Source: Linanthus parryae (taxonomy: Eukaryota; Streptophyta; Magnoliopsida; Ericales; Polemoniaceae). From it: DNA of 64,000 bases. The notes below the pieces were generated by a model. That model saw only the letters and a program-made list of their open reading frames with translations. It ran no database searches and was not told where the DNA came from. How positions within the stretch are numbered: position 1 is the stretch's first letter; each line of letters opens with the position of its first letter. A program made the position numbers and the translations under genes. The stretch spans positions 54,994,616-55,058,615 of the forward strand of contig JALGPY010000009.1 of assembly GCA_023055425.1 (NCBI GenBank). Direction: 5' to 3'. Of the stretch, positions 10,480 through 24,200 are shown piece by piece.

Positions 10480-12183
10480 TCAATAAAAGCAACGGGTCAC
10501 AATGTTGGTGACCCTGGAAGAATCTCCGATTTTATCAAATAGAAGAAATAACTGGTCGAAGCAAGAGAGCGGATAGAAGATTGTCATCTTTTCCAAGCCA
10601 TCCGCAGTCTTAACATAATGCTTCAACAGCTCCATCATACCTTTATTCTTCTCTTCTTCCTTATCAATGAGTTTTATCTTCAGCTCCTTCACTTGTTGAC
10701 CGATTTTTTCACACCCTTGATCATGGTCTCTGGCTTTCTTCTCAATTAACTTCTCCACCTGTAGAAACACAAGCCAATCTACTGTAAGATTTCGTTAAGA
10801 TTAATGGAGTTACATACATCAGATCAGGAGGAATTGTTTATTACCTCGTCTTTCCAACTCCCACTGCATTTGTTCTTATTTTCTATGACTAAAGATGTTA
10901 AATTGGGCGATCTTCTGACAAAATCCGCTATTACTGCAGAGTGGTAGTCCTTCAAATCACTAGACTGATATTCTATGACTAAATGTTCTAAATTTTCAAA
11001 AAGGACCAGTTCCTGTTGTTTTATGAACATAGCCTGAAACACAAGATTGAATATAACAAAGTAAGTCTCTAAACCAACAACACCTACAAGATTGAATGTA
11101 CTGTATGTTTTTGTTTCCTACCTCGGTTATGGTAAGAGGTATTCTTAGCACTTTGGCGGAAGTTACAACCTTGACAAGGCTAAAGAGGCCATCCAAACAA
11201 ACTTCGGCAGCATAATCACCGGTGCACCTATAGAATGTGGCATCATTTAGGAAAGGGAAGGCCCCGAGATTTATGTCCCCATAGGGGCTCCCTCCCCATT
11301 TGAAAACTTGAAGATTCGGCGCAGAGACTTGAAGATGACCGTCCTTGTTCCCGTTGTCTGACAAATATAGTGACAGTGCTTGAAGATTAACACAGGAAAC
11401 CAAAACTTGAGTGAAGCGTTTTGCCAGGACGATTGTCAACTCCGTGACGCTGCGAATCCCCAAATTTAGCACTTCAACTGACACTAGGCCTAGTTTCTTA
11501 AGGGATGGGCAATGAGTAGAAATCCATTCTCCTATAGGAATTTCGCCTGAATAACCGGAACATTCAATGGATAATATCTCGAGGGAGACCATAACGGCTG
11601 AAGGAAGTTTAAATTTATTGTGATGAAGATCCAATTCAAGAACCCTCAAACAATTGGGACTTATGAGGTCCTGAGGCAATGAATAGGGCACTGAATCACG
11701 CTTAAAGTAGCCGGAATTAATATGGAGATAGAGCTCTTGTACCATACACTTGGCTGCTTGACAAAGCCAAACATCAAGCATGTCCTTTTGTTTTTTACGA
11801 AAGGAACCATCAGCAGTAAAGAACTCCAAGTGGAAGGATTGAATGAAATTGTCACTGCGCTGAGACATGTACTTATTGAGAAAACGAACGAAATCTCTGC
11901 ATCTTGATTTGCTGGGGTCATGATTGTATCTAGGGCTATCATTGACATGCCTATTGACCAATTTATGCACTTTTGTTGGCCCGCATCTGTGCAGGAATTC
12001 CCGTTGGGAAGTCAAATAGATGTAGGGGTTTGACAAGCAAAGTTTTTGGAACCTTTCCGACAAAAACGCGACACGAACAAAGTCATTCATTTCCAAGAAT
12101 GAGAATATGTGATGGATGATGCTATCTGGGAGATCACTTAACCTATTTCCACATTCTTTTGCTTGGAGAAAGCTTGGAGCCAT
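10480..12183 (-). CDS. F-box/LRR-repeat protein with FBD-like C-terminus (FBL-A)
   Basis: Three exons: 11122-12183, 10845-11033 and 10480-10758, joined by GT/AG introns in phase 0, giving 509 aa. The start ATG is at 12183 (MAPSFLQ), the same N-terminal pattern as FBL-B and FBL-C. The F-box spans about residues 12-55 (LSDLPDSIIHHIFSFLEMND, then ERFQKLCLSNPY). LRR-like segments follow (CLRVLELDL, VSLEILSIEC, CPSLKKLGL, VNLQALSLYL). The C-terminal exon (KIGQQVKELKIKL, DGLEKMTIFYPL) corresponds to the FBD-like region. By family it is a likely SCF substrate adaptor; the substrate is unknown. No internal stops or bad junctions are visible. It is closely related to the broken plus-strand copy at 3245-4465. 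Confidence 0.88.
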
Positions 12184-12735
12184 TTCTCGAAGATCAATCT
12201 AATTAACAGATGAAGAAGAAGAAATAAAAATCAAATCTCACGTTGAGATTAGAGTTTTCATCGATATAATAAAAGAACTCTGTAACTCATCTAACTAAAG
12301 ATCAACGTACAATATAATACAATATCAAACGTGATCCAGAGTATACATTAGAAAAAAACAATTGCAATGAATAGTCATGAACTTGAAGTTACCAGACGGT
12401 TCCCGTTGCTGCCGTTCTCTCTGCCGCCGACTCTTCTTTGATATTGGATTAGGGCATGAATAGGCTTGGGGACTATGATACGAGGTGTCAATTGCAATAA
12501 ATAGTCATGAAATTATATAGAATATTTGACTTAGCACCCAGGACTTAAATAGTACCAAAAACCACCTGTTAGTTTCTTTATTAATTAATATTTTTTCGGA
12601 AAATATCCTTTTGGATAAAAAAGGCGTCTTTTTGTTATGTAGGGAAATCTGCTCTATCAGGTACATCTAAACGCATATAAACAGCGGAAAATTCTAGCTT
12701 TTACATCTTTCAGGGTGAATAACAGCATATGATTA
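12184..12735. other. 5' flank of FBL-A
   Basis: AT-rich. Holds a near-identical direct repeat of about 23 bp (CAATTGCAATGAATAGTCAT type) at about 12359 and 12488. Presumed promoter/5' UTR of FBL-A, but no element can be fixed with confidence. Confidence 0.4.
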
Positions 12736-12997
12736 TGTTGTGCTCGTACTCACGTTCCTCGCGCTACCACGTGTCCCGTGTGGACGAACACGATTGCCCA
12801 CGGAACGTTCCGCCTTTGGATGAATGTGAGAGAGAGGCTAGGTTTCCTACGAATTGTGATTAAATCACTGCATCTGATTTAATGGGAGGCTGTCTCTATT
12901 TATAGACAAGCTTCTAGCTTACTGCAGCCTACCCCCTTAGGGTTTGTGTCAGATTACGAAGCAGCCCACTGGGCGCTCTAAACGTAATTTACTAACA
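12736..12997 (-). repeat. 3' LTR of decayed copia
   Basis: On the minus strand it begins TGTTAGTAAATTACG directly after the polypurine tract and ends GAGCACAACA, so TGTT/AACA termini, 262 bp. No partner LTR was found, so the outer boundary is inferred from the terminal dinucleotides. Confidence 0.6.
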
Positions 12998-15600
12998 TCT
13001 CCCACTCGACTTGTGGGGCTGTGCATAGCTCTACAAGTCTCTCAATCTCCAACCAAATCATCTACAAAGTATTTTGCGGCCGTGTTGTGTGACTACTGAG
13101 AGTACCTGCATTTTGGGAGATCCGTACACCAAACTCATAATGAGCCAGCGCAAAAAGGCTCAACCTTTAGAAAATATAATGCAGAGTCTAGCTCTCGTAT
13201 CCTCCAGATTCGAACGAATTCCCGTCTCATAGACCCTGAGTACACGTCTAGTCCCATAGACGGCGCTCGAATGCGTCTATACTTATAATATTATATTCAT
13301 ATCCTGCATGATCGTGATGGATCTTGCAAGTGGGCCCAATGAAAATAACAAAGCATGGTGCAATGATAATCTTCCTCTCATCCATGTGGCGCTTAGATTC
13401 GGGTTAGTTGCTTTCCGAGCAATGTCTGGAAGGCCGAACCATCCATAGTCGTAAGGTGGCACGCCAAGGTAGCACCACAAATCCGTCACTTTACGACACA
13501 TATAAGAGTACTAAGGATATACAGAGTCAATCATACTTAGATGAGTGACGAGGCTCACATAGTGAGGAATCTCGAGACTACTCTGCTCACAACCTCATGC
13601 CACTTTTAGCACGTGAAATTAATGCCATAGTGTTTGGACTCCTTCGAAGCTCGTGTCATATCTCATATGGATATGCAGATTTTAGTTCCTTCACCGGCTA
13701 GAAAACTAACCCTAGTGCTAAAATGTCACACTAAATGTGAGCAAAAGTCAGTTCTCACATCTGGCTCTCTACCCAGACTATACAACGTTTAAGGTATTCA
13801 CCATGTTCGGATGGCACACATGTCAATCTCACCTTGGAATCTATTAAATGCGACAAGTGAATCCGTATGATCGGCGTCTAGCTCTGATCCGAAATCTGTC
13901 TCATCTTTGCTCACCACCTAAGATTTCGCTAAGGTGATCGCTCGTGTGAGTGAGCCGATCTTTTGTCTGCGTGACATGCTCTATGCTAGTACATTAAATA
14001 CAACATATTATGCATGTATCCAAAACATGCACAATAATCCAAGTAAAGCATTTAAAATCCAAACGTTAATGTCATGTATGTTCATCAATCATATCGCAAG
14101 TCATTGACTACTGAGTCCCATTTCTCAAAACAATCCACATAGGACTCTCAGAAGTGGTTTAGGAATGGGATGAGCCAGCAATTTGGCCCTTAGTCGATGT
14201 ACTCCAAGATTACTCCTCAAGTCATCACTTCATCCCTCATGAAATGGTTCCCTTTCCTATGTGTAAGGTTTTACCGCACTGTTTCAGGTCCTTAGCTTTC
14301 TGCTCCGGCCATAACACATGGTAATAGGTTTGTCAAAAACTCCTAGGTTGGTGAATACCTTTTTAACCAATCACATTTCTATGCGGTGGCAGAATAGGCA
14401 ACGCATTCCGCTTCCATGGTGAATAGAGCGGTCCAATACGATCGCTCAGTACTTTATATCGCTGTTCCAGGCGATGAGCCTGTCATCAAACATGGACGAT
14501 AGCCTGAGGTGGATCTACGTGTTTATAGGTGACGAAGTATCTAACTTAGATAGCATAGCACGTGATCCAACGTTATATAGAGTTATCTGAGTATCCTCGT
14601 GACTGCAATCTAGTGTCCTAAATTGGGATTTACTGAAATCCACTCATCCGACTGCATAGTGTCTGTTGGGTCTCAATACACATCATAGCGTACATGAGAC
14701 TCTTACTGCTTCTGCATTGGGTACTCTAGTCATCTGGCCAGTCTCATATGGTGACTTTAGGGCACATATCTAGGCTTGTAAATTCTCGCAACGAGCTACA
14801 GTAGTATCGTGTCGTTTCTAAGTCCAAAATATATAATCGTTCAAGCATCTTCTTTGATGTATGCCTCTAGAGACAGCGCTAGAACTCTCTATGAACGAAT
14901 AAGGATGCATCTCGCCCTACCAGTATCCTTCATCGCCAATTAAGAGGATAACCATCCTTTAGTGATACAAACAGTTCTTAAGCTCCACTGGCCAATAGTG
15001 TGTCATCGATGTTAAGTGACATGATAATCAACTTTCTACTAGAGAGAGTGACATGCAGCAGTTTTCATCTGTTACCGTAAACATATAGTAAACGATCCCC
15101 TGATGAAATACCGCTGTCTTAGAGGACTACTTAAGACCATACATGGGCTGAATTAGCTTCCACACAATTGTGCATTTGACCTTCTGTCTCGAAACCCTAT
15201 GGTTGAGTCATATAGATCACCTCTCAATTTCTCCATCGAGATTTTCAGCCGTCACGTCTATCTAGAATGGATCTCTAAGTCCATTATCACAACTATTTTC
15301 GATATTTAAGCGAATCGACGTAATCCTCACCACCAAATGCGTTGGGGACGATATCCCGTTGAACCAACGCAATTTTTGCTACTCGATTATTGGGAGAATT
15401 TCTCTTCAACGTCCACACTCTTTTACTGGGTGTAGCCTTAAGACAACGCCAATGCGCTGATGTGACAACTAATCATCACATGTTCGACCATTTGTTGGTG
15501 GTTTGACAACCTATGCCCATCGAATGGTACATAGTGCGAAGATACATCACGTTGTTGTTGTCACCATTTATCCCTCATAATTTTGATTTAGACATGATTG
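12736..15600 (-). mobile_element. Decayed Ty1/copia element, 3' half
   Basis: Minus strand. Integrase C-terminus text lies near 15340-15440. RT relics at about 14930-15220 include IYMTQP, a YGLK-like box and LNIDDTLLAS at the YVDD position. An RNase H relic lies at about 14240-14480. A 1.1-kb non-coding stretch follows, then the polypurine tract GTCGAGTGGGAGA (plus 12998-13010) and a 3' LTR (12736-12997). Frameshifts and stops are dense and no frame exceeds about 70 codons. The 5' end cannot be located beyond about 15600. It sits between FBL-A and FBL-B. Confidence 0.78.
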
Positions 15601-17189
15601 ATTTGAGACTTTACTATGAAATTAATATTAGAATTTAGCTCCGTAACATGAGACAACGATTAAAAATTAATCAAGTTTCATAAGGAGTCCACCAAAACCT
15701 AGTGTGTATCCTACTCCTAGGAATCAAATCTAGTCACTTATGTTCCCCTATCAATTTGAATCATGTCTCTAATGTGAGCTACTTTTGTTTTAGTTCCTTA
15801 ACATGCGAGATTATACGATGATATATAGATATATCCAATCACACACATATAAGAGAAAATAAAACAAGCATACGTGAGCACAAAGAAAAATATGCATGGA
15901 TGTGGCCTCAAAGGCGTGCATTCTCATCAATGAGAACACGTCTTGTGCAAATCTTGAATTCAACTCCTTGCTCCTCGTCTCCTGAGAACACTTGTCTTTG
16001 AAGTTTTTACCCAAAAAAGAAATTGCAAGAATTACCCAACAAGTTTATCTTTTCCTACTGGTATGTAGCTGAACTGTTGATGCTATTTGTCATTGTGATA
16101 ATGGTAGTACCAAACTCATATTTTTTTTTTAGAGAATACTACTCATACAGCAAATACTGCATGCATTTCTATCTAGAGTTACAATTCTAGGGATACAATT
16201 CAGCAACCAATGTTTTCATGCAACAACACCCTTGGTGGGTGCCCAAACTCACCAAACTCATAAATTTTGATTATCCATAATGATGCCTTTAATGATTTAA
16301 TGTGTGCACCAAACTCATAAACGTTGATTTTATTTTCATCAGGCTGCATGAGAATGCATGCTGGGACTACTCTTCATCTGTGTCCGGTTAATACTTCAGA
16401 GCAGGCTGCTCATATCTACACAAAAGTCTCGTCCCCTTTCTCGCTTCTGTAATCTTGCGATCAAACTTCAGCTTATTACTTCAATACTAGCTTCACTCTG
16501 GGTTGGTGAACGTTTGGTTCCAACAGTTTGTACTTTTAGTTTCAGTTATAGTCAGGGTTAAAAACTGATGGACTTCGGGGATATGAAAGGGGGATTTGAC
16601 AAAACCATCCCTATCGCATATCCGTCCATGTCCTGACAATGTTTTCCCATACGCCACCTATCAGGCGCACACAATGTTCCTCACGGATTAGAGAAAACCA
16701 TAGCTTGTCATAATGACTTTCACCCAGAAACAAAATACCCAAAACCTGATTACACTGAGTTTTGAAACTGGGAGGGTAACATAAACTGACAGTTCTTTGT
16801 GGTGGAGCGTTTATTTGAAAAATTCGCAGACGTGGAGGTAGGTAACGTGGAATAGAGCCTTTTATGTTTCTATTGTTCTATCTCCAGGCAGATATTTGCT
16901 TCTACAGAGGGCGATATTCAGGTCATCTTGGAAGCGTTCGCAGGGAATCAACAATTGCTGTAAAATCGTACGCAGAATTACTAATAGTCTCCTGGCTGAT
17001 TTCCGGATAACATATAGAGAAAATAATGCAGATAATTGAATATCTATAGTTCTTTCAAAAGAATTCATGAAACTATCGTCAGTACACAAAGACTTCGATT
17101 TGATTTTTCTCCGGTTCCTAAATAGCCTCAAAGAAAATGATAGCACAGAAAGCATGATACTGAGTTACAGGACATGTCAAAATTATCTA
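15601..17189. other. Intergenic, includes 3' flank of FBL-B
   Basis: No gene recognised in 15601-16860; it may include further decayed copia sequence. From about 17050 the sequence resembles the DNA just downstream of FBL-C (53460-53545), consistent with a shared 3' UTR. Confidence 0.45.
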
Positions 17190-19033
17190 CTAAAAATATC
17201 TGTCAATGTCAATTGGTTTCATCACAGTTAAAATCGTTACATCGGAGGAAGCTGACACAAGTATTTCGGTCAGAGTGGACAGACGATCTGCAGAAGAAGG
17301 ATTGGGGTAAAAAATAATCATCTCTTCAAAGAGATATGCATTCCTTACGAAATAATCTACCAACTTGATATCATTGTGATCAAAAACTTCTATCTTCAAC
17401 AGCTTCATATGTAGACTGTGGTTTGACCACCCAGACCTTTTCATCTTCTTATAATACTTGGAAGCTTTGGATTTGAATAAAGCCTCGACCTGTAAAAGTA
17501 AAAATAAGCAAGAAATAAGTTCTCAGAGATGAAGTTCTCACTGAGAGAAGCACAAGAATCTTAAAAAAATATGCATACAGATATAAATACTCACCTCGCC
17601 GCTCCATTCGTGACATCTATCCTTCCCATCTTCATCAAGTGCGTGTCTAATCGTTAGAGTCACTAAATTAGGCATTGTCGAGAGCAAAGAGCTTATCACT
17701 TTGATATAAATGCCGTCCCAACCATCAAGATACAAATTTAGCTCCTCTAAGTTGGGAAAATGCACTGGCATCCCCCCTTTTATGAACAAAGCCTGAAATT
17801 AGTACAGACAATCGCTTCAATCACATGGAAAGTTACGCAAACAATACTTAGTTCGTTAGTAGTTCAAATTATGCAAATCTGGTAAAATAAGTAATGCTTT
17901 GTTTAGTTTGCTAGCTAGGTCAAATCATGCACTTCTGGTGAAATAAGTAATGCTTTGTTACATACCTCAAACAATGCGATGGGCAAGCACAAAACTTTGG
18001 CATAAGCGATGCTGTTTAGAAGCCTAACCAAGCCGCCAAAATTAGATTCCTCTATCCAGTAACACCGGTCAAGAATGACGGTACCACAAGTGAGTTTCTT
18101 GAAACCATCCGAACAAGTGTAATCTAATGAAACTCCCTCCCAACTTAAAACTTGAAGTTTTGGTGCTGAAATTTCGACGTAAGAGAATTTTTCATAAGAG
18201 CCTGATAGTAAATCCAGATCAAGTTCTAGCAGATTATCAGCGAAAACACTAAGACAAGGTGGAGATTGGTCATCCAAGTCATATCTACTAACTGACTCGA
18301 GTGAAATTTTTAGTTCCTCAATGGTATGGTTTTCAATAATTTCTACTCCGTAGATATACAAGAGCTCTAACTTCGTAAGGGATGGACAGCAAGTGGAAGT
18401 CCATTCGCCAAGGGAAGGTTCTTCCCTCCAAATCACGCATTGCAACGACAACTTCTGTAGGGAGCCTAGAATTAACCGTGGCAATTTAAGATCACTTCCA
18501 TGGAGATTTAGTTCAAGAACCCTTAGTGACGCACAACCTACGAGCGAATCAATAAAAAATATTTTTTCCTTCTTACAGTTTCCAGTTATGTAGTTGTACT
18601 CGTCCGGGTAATTGAGTTCGAGATTGAGCTCTTGAACATTGCACTTCACCAACTTACGAATCCATTTATGGAGACGATTCTTTTCCGTCCGAAAATTGCG
18701 TTTCTCGTGACACGCCCAACGTAGACGAAACGAATGCACGTCCCCTCTTCGTTCCATGATGAGTCTATTCAATAAACTAGTGGGGTCGGCCGGCTCTTTC
18801 GGGTAACCGCGAGGGATAGGTGCTGAATTGAAGTTCATGTAAGGGCTTGACAAACACAATTGGCAACATGTTTTCGATACCACACTTAGTTTGACCATGT
18901 CGTTCACGCCCAAGAAGGAGAATATATGATGGATGATACATTCTGGTAGAGAACTAAATCCATCATCAAAAACAACTTCTTTATACGAATTTTCGTTTTG
19001 AAATTCGAAAGCTCTTATGAAGAACGGAGCCAT
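17190..19033 (-). CDS. F-box/LRR-repeat protein with FBD-like C-terminus (FBL-B)
   Basis: Exons 17966-19033, 17595-17792 and 17190-17489, all junctions GT/AG and phase 0, giving 521 aa. ATG at 19033 (MAPFFIR). The F-box is at about residues 26-68 (FSSLPECIIHHIFSFLGVND, then VVSKTCCQLCLSSPY). LRR-like segments follow (CASLRVLELNL, CPSLTKLELLYI, LLELDLDL). Exon 2 has NLEELNLYLDGWDG and MPNLVTLTIR. Exon 3 has the FBD-like LLKIEVFDHNDIKLVDYFVR and FEEMIIFYPNP. By family it is a probable SCF ubiquitin-ligase adaptor, substrate unknown. It is the close paralog of FBL-C, 36 kb away in the same orientation. Confidence 0.9.
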
Positions 19034-19906
19034 CCTATGGGAAAATCACAATATCACAAATCAAGCTACTGTTTCTCACGACAACCTCATGGGAAAATAA
19101 AAATATCACAAATCAAGCTTTCAAGGGTTAAGAAAAAGTACCTGTAAATTTAAGGGATAACAAAGACGGACCAGCCTTCGTGCTCTGGGGTTTGCTTCAT
19201 ATGTTAATATGTAAACATATAAACATATGAATTTTCTTACATCGGGTATCTTGTTTATAAACATATGAATCTTTCAGTCTAGGGTTTATTCTAAGTCGGT
19301 TGAGCCCAAATAATAGCACTTATATTGAAAGTCTGTTAAGCTCTTATGAGTTCGGCCCGAAACTGCTGGTGGTTAGTTAGTTACCACGTGAATTGTGGCC
19401 ATCCTTTTAAGCTCAAGTTTGCAAAGTTGGTACGCAATGTTCGCCTTTGATTTTACTTTAGTACAAGTTTTTTCAATTTCCGCATTTGGTGTGCTTGGAA
19501 GGATGAAAGGAACCCGTAGGGTTGGTAGAGAGAAAACGAAGGAGAAAGGAAAAGGGATTTATATTTCTGTACAGAATGAAAAGATGAAAATACAAAAGTG
19601 TTGACTACCGTTGGATTGTACGGACTAAAATACTAACGGTTGGAAGGGATGCCCTGATAATATTGGGCTAGCACTAAACAAGTAATATTGGGCTGTTTTG
19701 TGCGTCTCCTCAGTGTAGTGAATTGGGCTGCAAGGCTTTGTGGATGGGTTGGCTAATACCCTCCTTTAAAATGATGGTGGTACGCACACCACCTGTTTAC
19801 GTGTTTGAACGTCTGAAATGGAGCAATCAGCAAGGACTTCGTATGCGTATCAGTAATTTAATTCGAACCTAAAATGAAGGTAACTATTAATTATTTTTGA
19901 AGGGTG
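19034..19906. other. 5' flank of FBL-B, duplicated upstream of FBL-C
   Basis: Contains blocks recognisable upstream of FBL-C (CTAGGGTTTATT, AAGTCGGTTGAGCC, AAATAATAG), so the duplication that made B and C included several hundred bases of upstream DNA. No TATA box can be assigned with certainty. Confidence 0.5.
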
Positions 19907-20533
19907 TGCACAAGAGATTCCGGCGGGGAGACCTCTGTGTACACCGTATGTAGTGGATCAGGGATCGCACAGGAAGAGAGGGGTTGTGTGTAGGGAGAGA
20001 ATAGGGCAGTAGCAATGTCTGAGATAGAGACAGAGGTTTGGCAGAGCTTCCGCGTATGGCAAGTGTGTGTTCTCCTTTGTATGGAAAGGTTAACGTCCTA
20101 TATATAGCAGAGAACGTGACCGTTGTAGTGTGGTTAATGCGCCCATTGATGGCGGCTTAATTAGCTTAACCATAACGGCACGTTCGTCCGAGTATATAGG
20201 GACCGTTACAGCACGTGGTGCGCGAATACCGGAACCGTTACGAGGTTAACCGGGTTTGACCGGATTGACCGGGTTTATGGAGCTCGTGCCATAAATCTCT
20301 CAAAACAGTTACTAAAGGTCGCGTGCGGGCTTGGCTCGCACGCGACAGGGCTTACTCTAGCCTCCAAACCACAAAGTCCCTACAAGTCCCGTGCGGTGGT
20401 ATGCGAGGGCTCTGTTTCGCAGCCCCCACATGGATCAGCTCGGCTGGTGATCCAGTGTGTGTGGAGCACAATATGGTGTGCTGGATGATTGCCACGTGGC
20501 CAAGATCTGTCAGCTCAGAAAGCACTATCTACA
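19907..20533 (-). repeat. 3' LTR of the Tat-type gypsy element
   Basis: 627 bp, on the minus strand TGTAGATAGTGC at the start and CTCTTGTGCA at the end. A TATA box (GCTATATATAGG on the minus strand, near 20100) marks the U3/R side. Confidence 0.93.
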
Positions 20534-20535
20534 TT

Positions 20536-20550
20536 AGCCCCCTTTCTGCG
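20536..20550 (-). promoter_or_regulatory. Polypurine tract of the gypsy element
   Basis: On the minus strand AGAAAGGGGGCTAA lies immediately before the 3' LTR. Its presence here fixes the antisense gene as internal to the element. Confidence 0.85.
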
Positions 20551-21223
20551 CGTGAAGACTCATAGCTGTATAGACTTCCATGCGCGGAAACCAACATACG
20601 CGTTGCTGCCACGCACCAATTCAAATACGGGAAAGTTCAGCCCCCGTGCGTGTCATTATGACCTAAAACCCCTAGAGTCGTGCCGTCTGGCCTTTAGGGT
20701 TTTAGGCGTGACGTCAGCTTGTCCTGTGATTGCGCGATTCGACGGTGACGGTTGCGATTCGACTACCGAAAGGACGCAACCCTTCATTGTTTTGGATAAA
20801 TACTTTGTATCCCCCATTATTGCAAAGCATCACTTCTTTCTCTTAAAGTGAATGGTACTCGGAGATCTTCGAGAGCAGATTCAGATAATCAATCACCAGT
20901 TCAAAACTGCAAATCGTGTTCTTCAATTGTGCATATCCAAGCAAGCTTCAAGAAAACAAGGTTGGCCTCGTTTAATTTTGATTTAAGATACCAGTGTTTG
21001 CCTTGAACTGCGTTGAATCTGTAAACCCATGAAATTTGTGAAGAGGCTTTGATCTTTGAACCCACTTTTGCTTTAATCCTTCAACAATATGAGATCTTGC
21101 AACTCCCTGATTTCTGAAATTGATACCAGAAACTGTTCGTCTTCCTTTGCATAGATCTTGAATTTCAAAATTCAAACCGAAGTGTGCTATTTCTCCCCCA
21201 CTTTTTCTTGCTCTTCCGCAGGA
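20551..21223 (+). promoter_or_regulatory. Presumed promoter and 5' leader of the antisense gene
   Basis: No coding frame continues through it. A TATA-like GGATAAATAC lies at about 20786. The sequence CTTCCGCAG just before the ATG at 21224 is a good 3' splice site, with a possible donor near 20960 (ACAAGGTTGG), so the 5' UTR may be spliced. Inferred only. Confidence 0.4.
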
Positions 21224-24200
21224 ATGGCCAAGACAAGAGGAACCAGACCCGTCAAGGAAGATGAAGAGATACCCGACCTTCCGCAGGCCTTGTGGCGAAA
21301 AGCCCCCTATTTAGGCGGCAAAGATTTCTACCATGCGAGGGTTAAGGCGAAGAGGATGCCTGATCCTGTCCCAGTTGAGCGATTGCTGACGCTGACTCGC
21401 CCAGTTAACTCAGCCTTGCTCGAGTTGATTTGTTCCGAGGATGTGGTTCGATTGGGAATCGAGAACGGGCACTTCCCATATACTGCGATTTCTACCCAGG
21501 CGTTCGTCCAGAAATTGGACTATATGGATGAGTGGATTGACCACGTGTTGGACCATCACGCCGCGACTCTTGATGAAGCCGGCGTATACTTTGCTATCCG
21601 TGCTATGAAGGGTGCTGCCGTGAAGCTGGATCAGTCCATGCTTCTAGACCTTCTGTCCCGTTACTCGCCTGCGACTCACACGTTCCATTTTGCTGAGTTC
21701 GAGGCTGCCCCCACACTCGAGGACATTCAAATGCTGTACGAGCTTTCCCCCATGGGCGAAGTGGACCCTTTGAGTCCCTTGAGGACATCTGCGGAGATTG
21801 CTTTATACACACAGATGGAGGAATGCCTAGCAGAGGTAAAGAAAATCTCCACCCGGTGGACCACTACAAAGCCTCTTCCGAACTGGCAGTTGGTTGATAC
21901 GTCTGCGAATAATACATGGAACAAATGGTTACAGTACTTCTTCCGAGACTATGCGAACAGCAGCATCACTAAGAAGCTCCTGAGTGAGAACCCAGAGGCC
22001 GAGAATTATGAAGAGGGTAAGGGCTATCACTTGACCCTTTGTGCCTTCCTCTGTGCTTGGTTGTCGAGGTACTTGATTGATGGTCACCCCCATGATGGGG
22101 TCTTCTACCATGTTTTGCCACTTGCTGTGAGGCTCGCCCTTGGCCAGAGAGTCGCACTTGGACCCTTGGTCTTGGGCACGCTGTACTATAGGCTTGATCA
22201 GCTGGTTCTAGCCACGAAAGAGTCGCGTGGCCGCCTCGATGTACTGACTTTTGTCAATATTTCCTTTTTGACAATGTGGGTTTTCGAGCGATGGCCGTCT
22301 TATGCTCCAACTGCTCTCAAACTTGACAAGTGGTGTCCCCCAGGCGAGTCGGAAGCGCGCAACAGCGGAAGAGCTGCGAGATGGTTCGGAGCAAGCAACA
22401 CCAAGTGCGTTTGGAGTTTGATATGCGACAAACAGAAGGAGTTTACTGCCAGGCCCTATGCCACGCGCATTGAGAACGTGCGATGGTTTCCAAAGTTGTA
22501 CCCCTCTAAAGGTATTGTCTTCTCAGAAGAGCTTCTCTTCGAAGAGGGACCGCATTTTCATGAGCGCTACCGCGAGTTATTTTGCTGGTGTCTGCGAGGT
22601 TCCCTTCCTGCCCTCGCAGAGCATATTTGTGAGCTCGCGCCAAGGTATGAAAAGCTTACCGTGGACGTTGACCCCACTCGAGTTTCTCCTCAGTTCGGTT
22701 TTGATGCGGTGGCCCCATCAATCTGGCCCCAGTCCATTATCAGAGGGTGCTATAAGCGCTTGCTAACAAAGGAGTGCAAGACGGTCTTCATGAACAATCT
22801 TCCCTTTGAGCAGCCTGCGGGAACCCGCGAGGGTGGTTGTTCCCAAAACTGGCTCGCATAATGGATTGCCCAGCAAACGAGGATTGAGACGGAGTCGGCC
22901 GCGCAGCCAAGTAGAGCTCCCTTGATCAAAAGAAACTCTTTTCCGTTTCGCCCCAATTGCAGTCTGAGCGAGTCTGAGTATGGTTGCTACTCACTGTTGG
23001 ATCGCGAGAACCACTTGTGTCCTGATGTCATTCTGAAGGAGAAGATCGCCGCAATTAAGAAGGGCGATACGCATGTCGTCAGATATAGCAAGACATTTGC
23101 TGAGGTAAGCAATTTCTCCGCGTGCGTTAAGCCTTTTGATTTTCTTATGCTGATGCCTTCATTCTGTACTGTTTGCTGTAGTGTCATGTGCGGAGATTCG
23201 CATCTGGTGACCGCTCCAAGTCATTGGTTAACACCATTGTTGCCACCAGAAGACAAAAGCAGTCGTTCCGGCTAGCATGGAGGATGGACCCTGAGGTCGA
23301 AACAAAGATTCGCGCAGTCATGAATGCTTTTGCTGACTCGCTGATAGACAATGCTCCGGCTCCGTCTCCTCCTTGAGATGACCCGTCCCCTCCATCGACT
23401 GAGGCGCCGAGAGTGAAGAGACCTAGGCAAAAGGGAATTACGATTTCTTCCCCTAGAAGTGCTCCAGCTTCTCCTCCAGTGAGGCCCCTTTCTATCAAGG
23501 ACAAAGGCAAAGGTCGCATGCCCAGCAAGGTGCGAAAAGAGCTCGCAGTTGAGTCTTTTGTTCCATTCAACCAAGAGGAAGAGGAAGAGAGGCAGGAGCC
23601 CCAAGAAAGCGATGAAGAAGAAGAAGCAACAGTTGTGATGCATGAGGAAGAATCAGGAGGTACCTCCGTCGCATTTCTTTTCCCATTATCGTAACTTCTT
23701 TGAACTTCTTTTCTTAAACCAATCATATCTTCGCAGATGATGATGATGATGAGACCATTGGTGGCCTTTTGGCCAAGAGAAAAAAGAGAGATACCCATCC
23801 TAACATTCCAGACGATCCCATAAGCGAGGACATTCTTGCTGAGTCCAGGAAGACAGCCGCGGAGGCTGCTGAAAGAAGGAGGCAGCGGGAAGAGGAGGAG
23901 CTCGAGCGTGTGAGACAGCGGAGCCTCGAAGAGCAGCATGTTGACGACTTAGTGCGTCCAGCTAGCGAGGAAGATGAGCTCCCCGAAGAAGTGGTTCCCC
24001 AGGCAGAGGAAGAAGATGCGGTTCCGGAAGAGGATGCAGCAGCGCTGGAGCAAGTTCAAGCGGACTTTGAGGAAATCGCAGGCGGCGATAAAGGTGAGAT
24101 CTTCAATCTCGCAGTAACTTATAGAGATGTTATTGTGGGTGCGTTAAAGCATGGTGTGTCAAAGACTGACATCCGCCGTTGGCTAGTAGACAAGTGCGGA

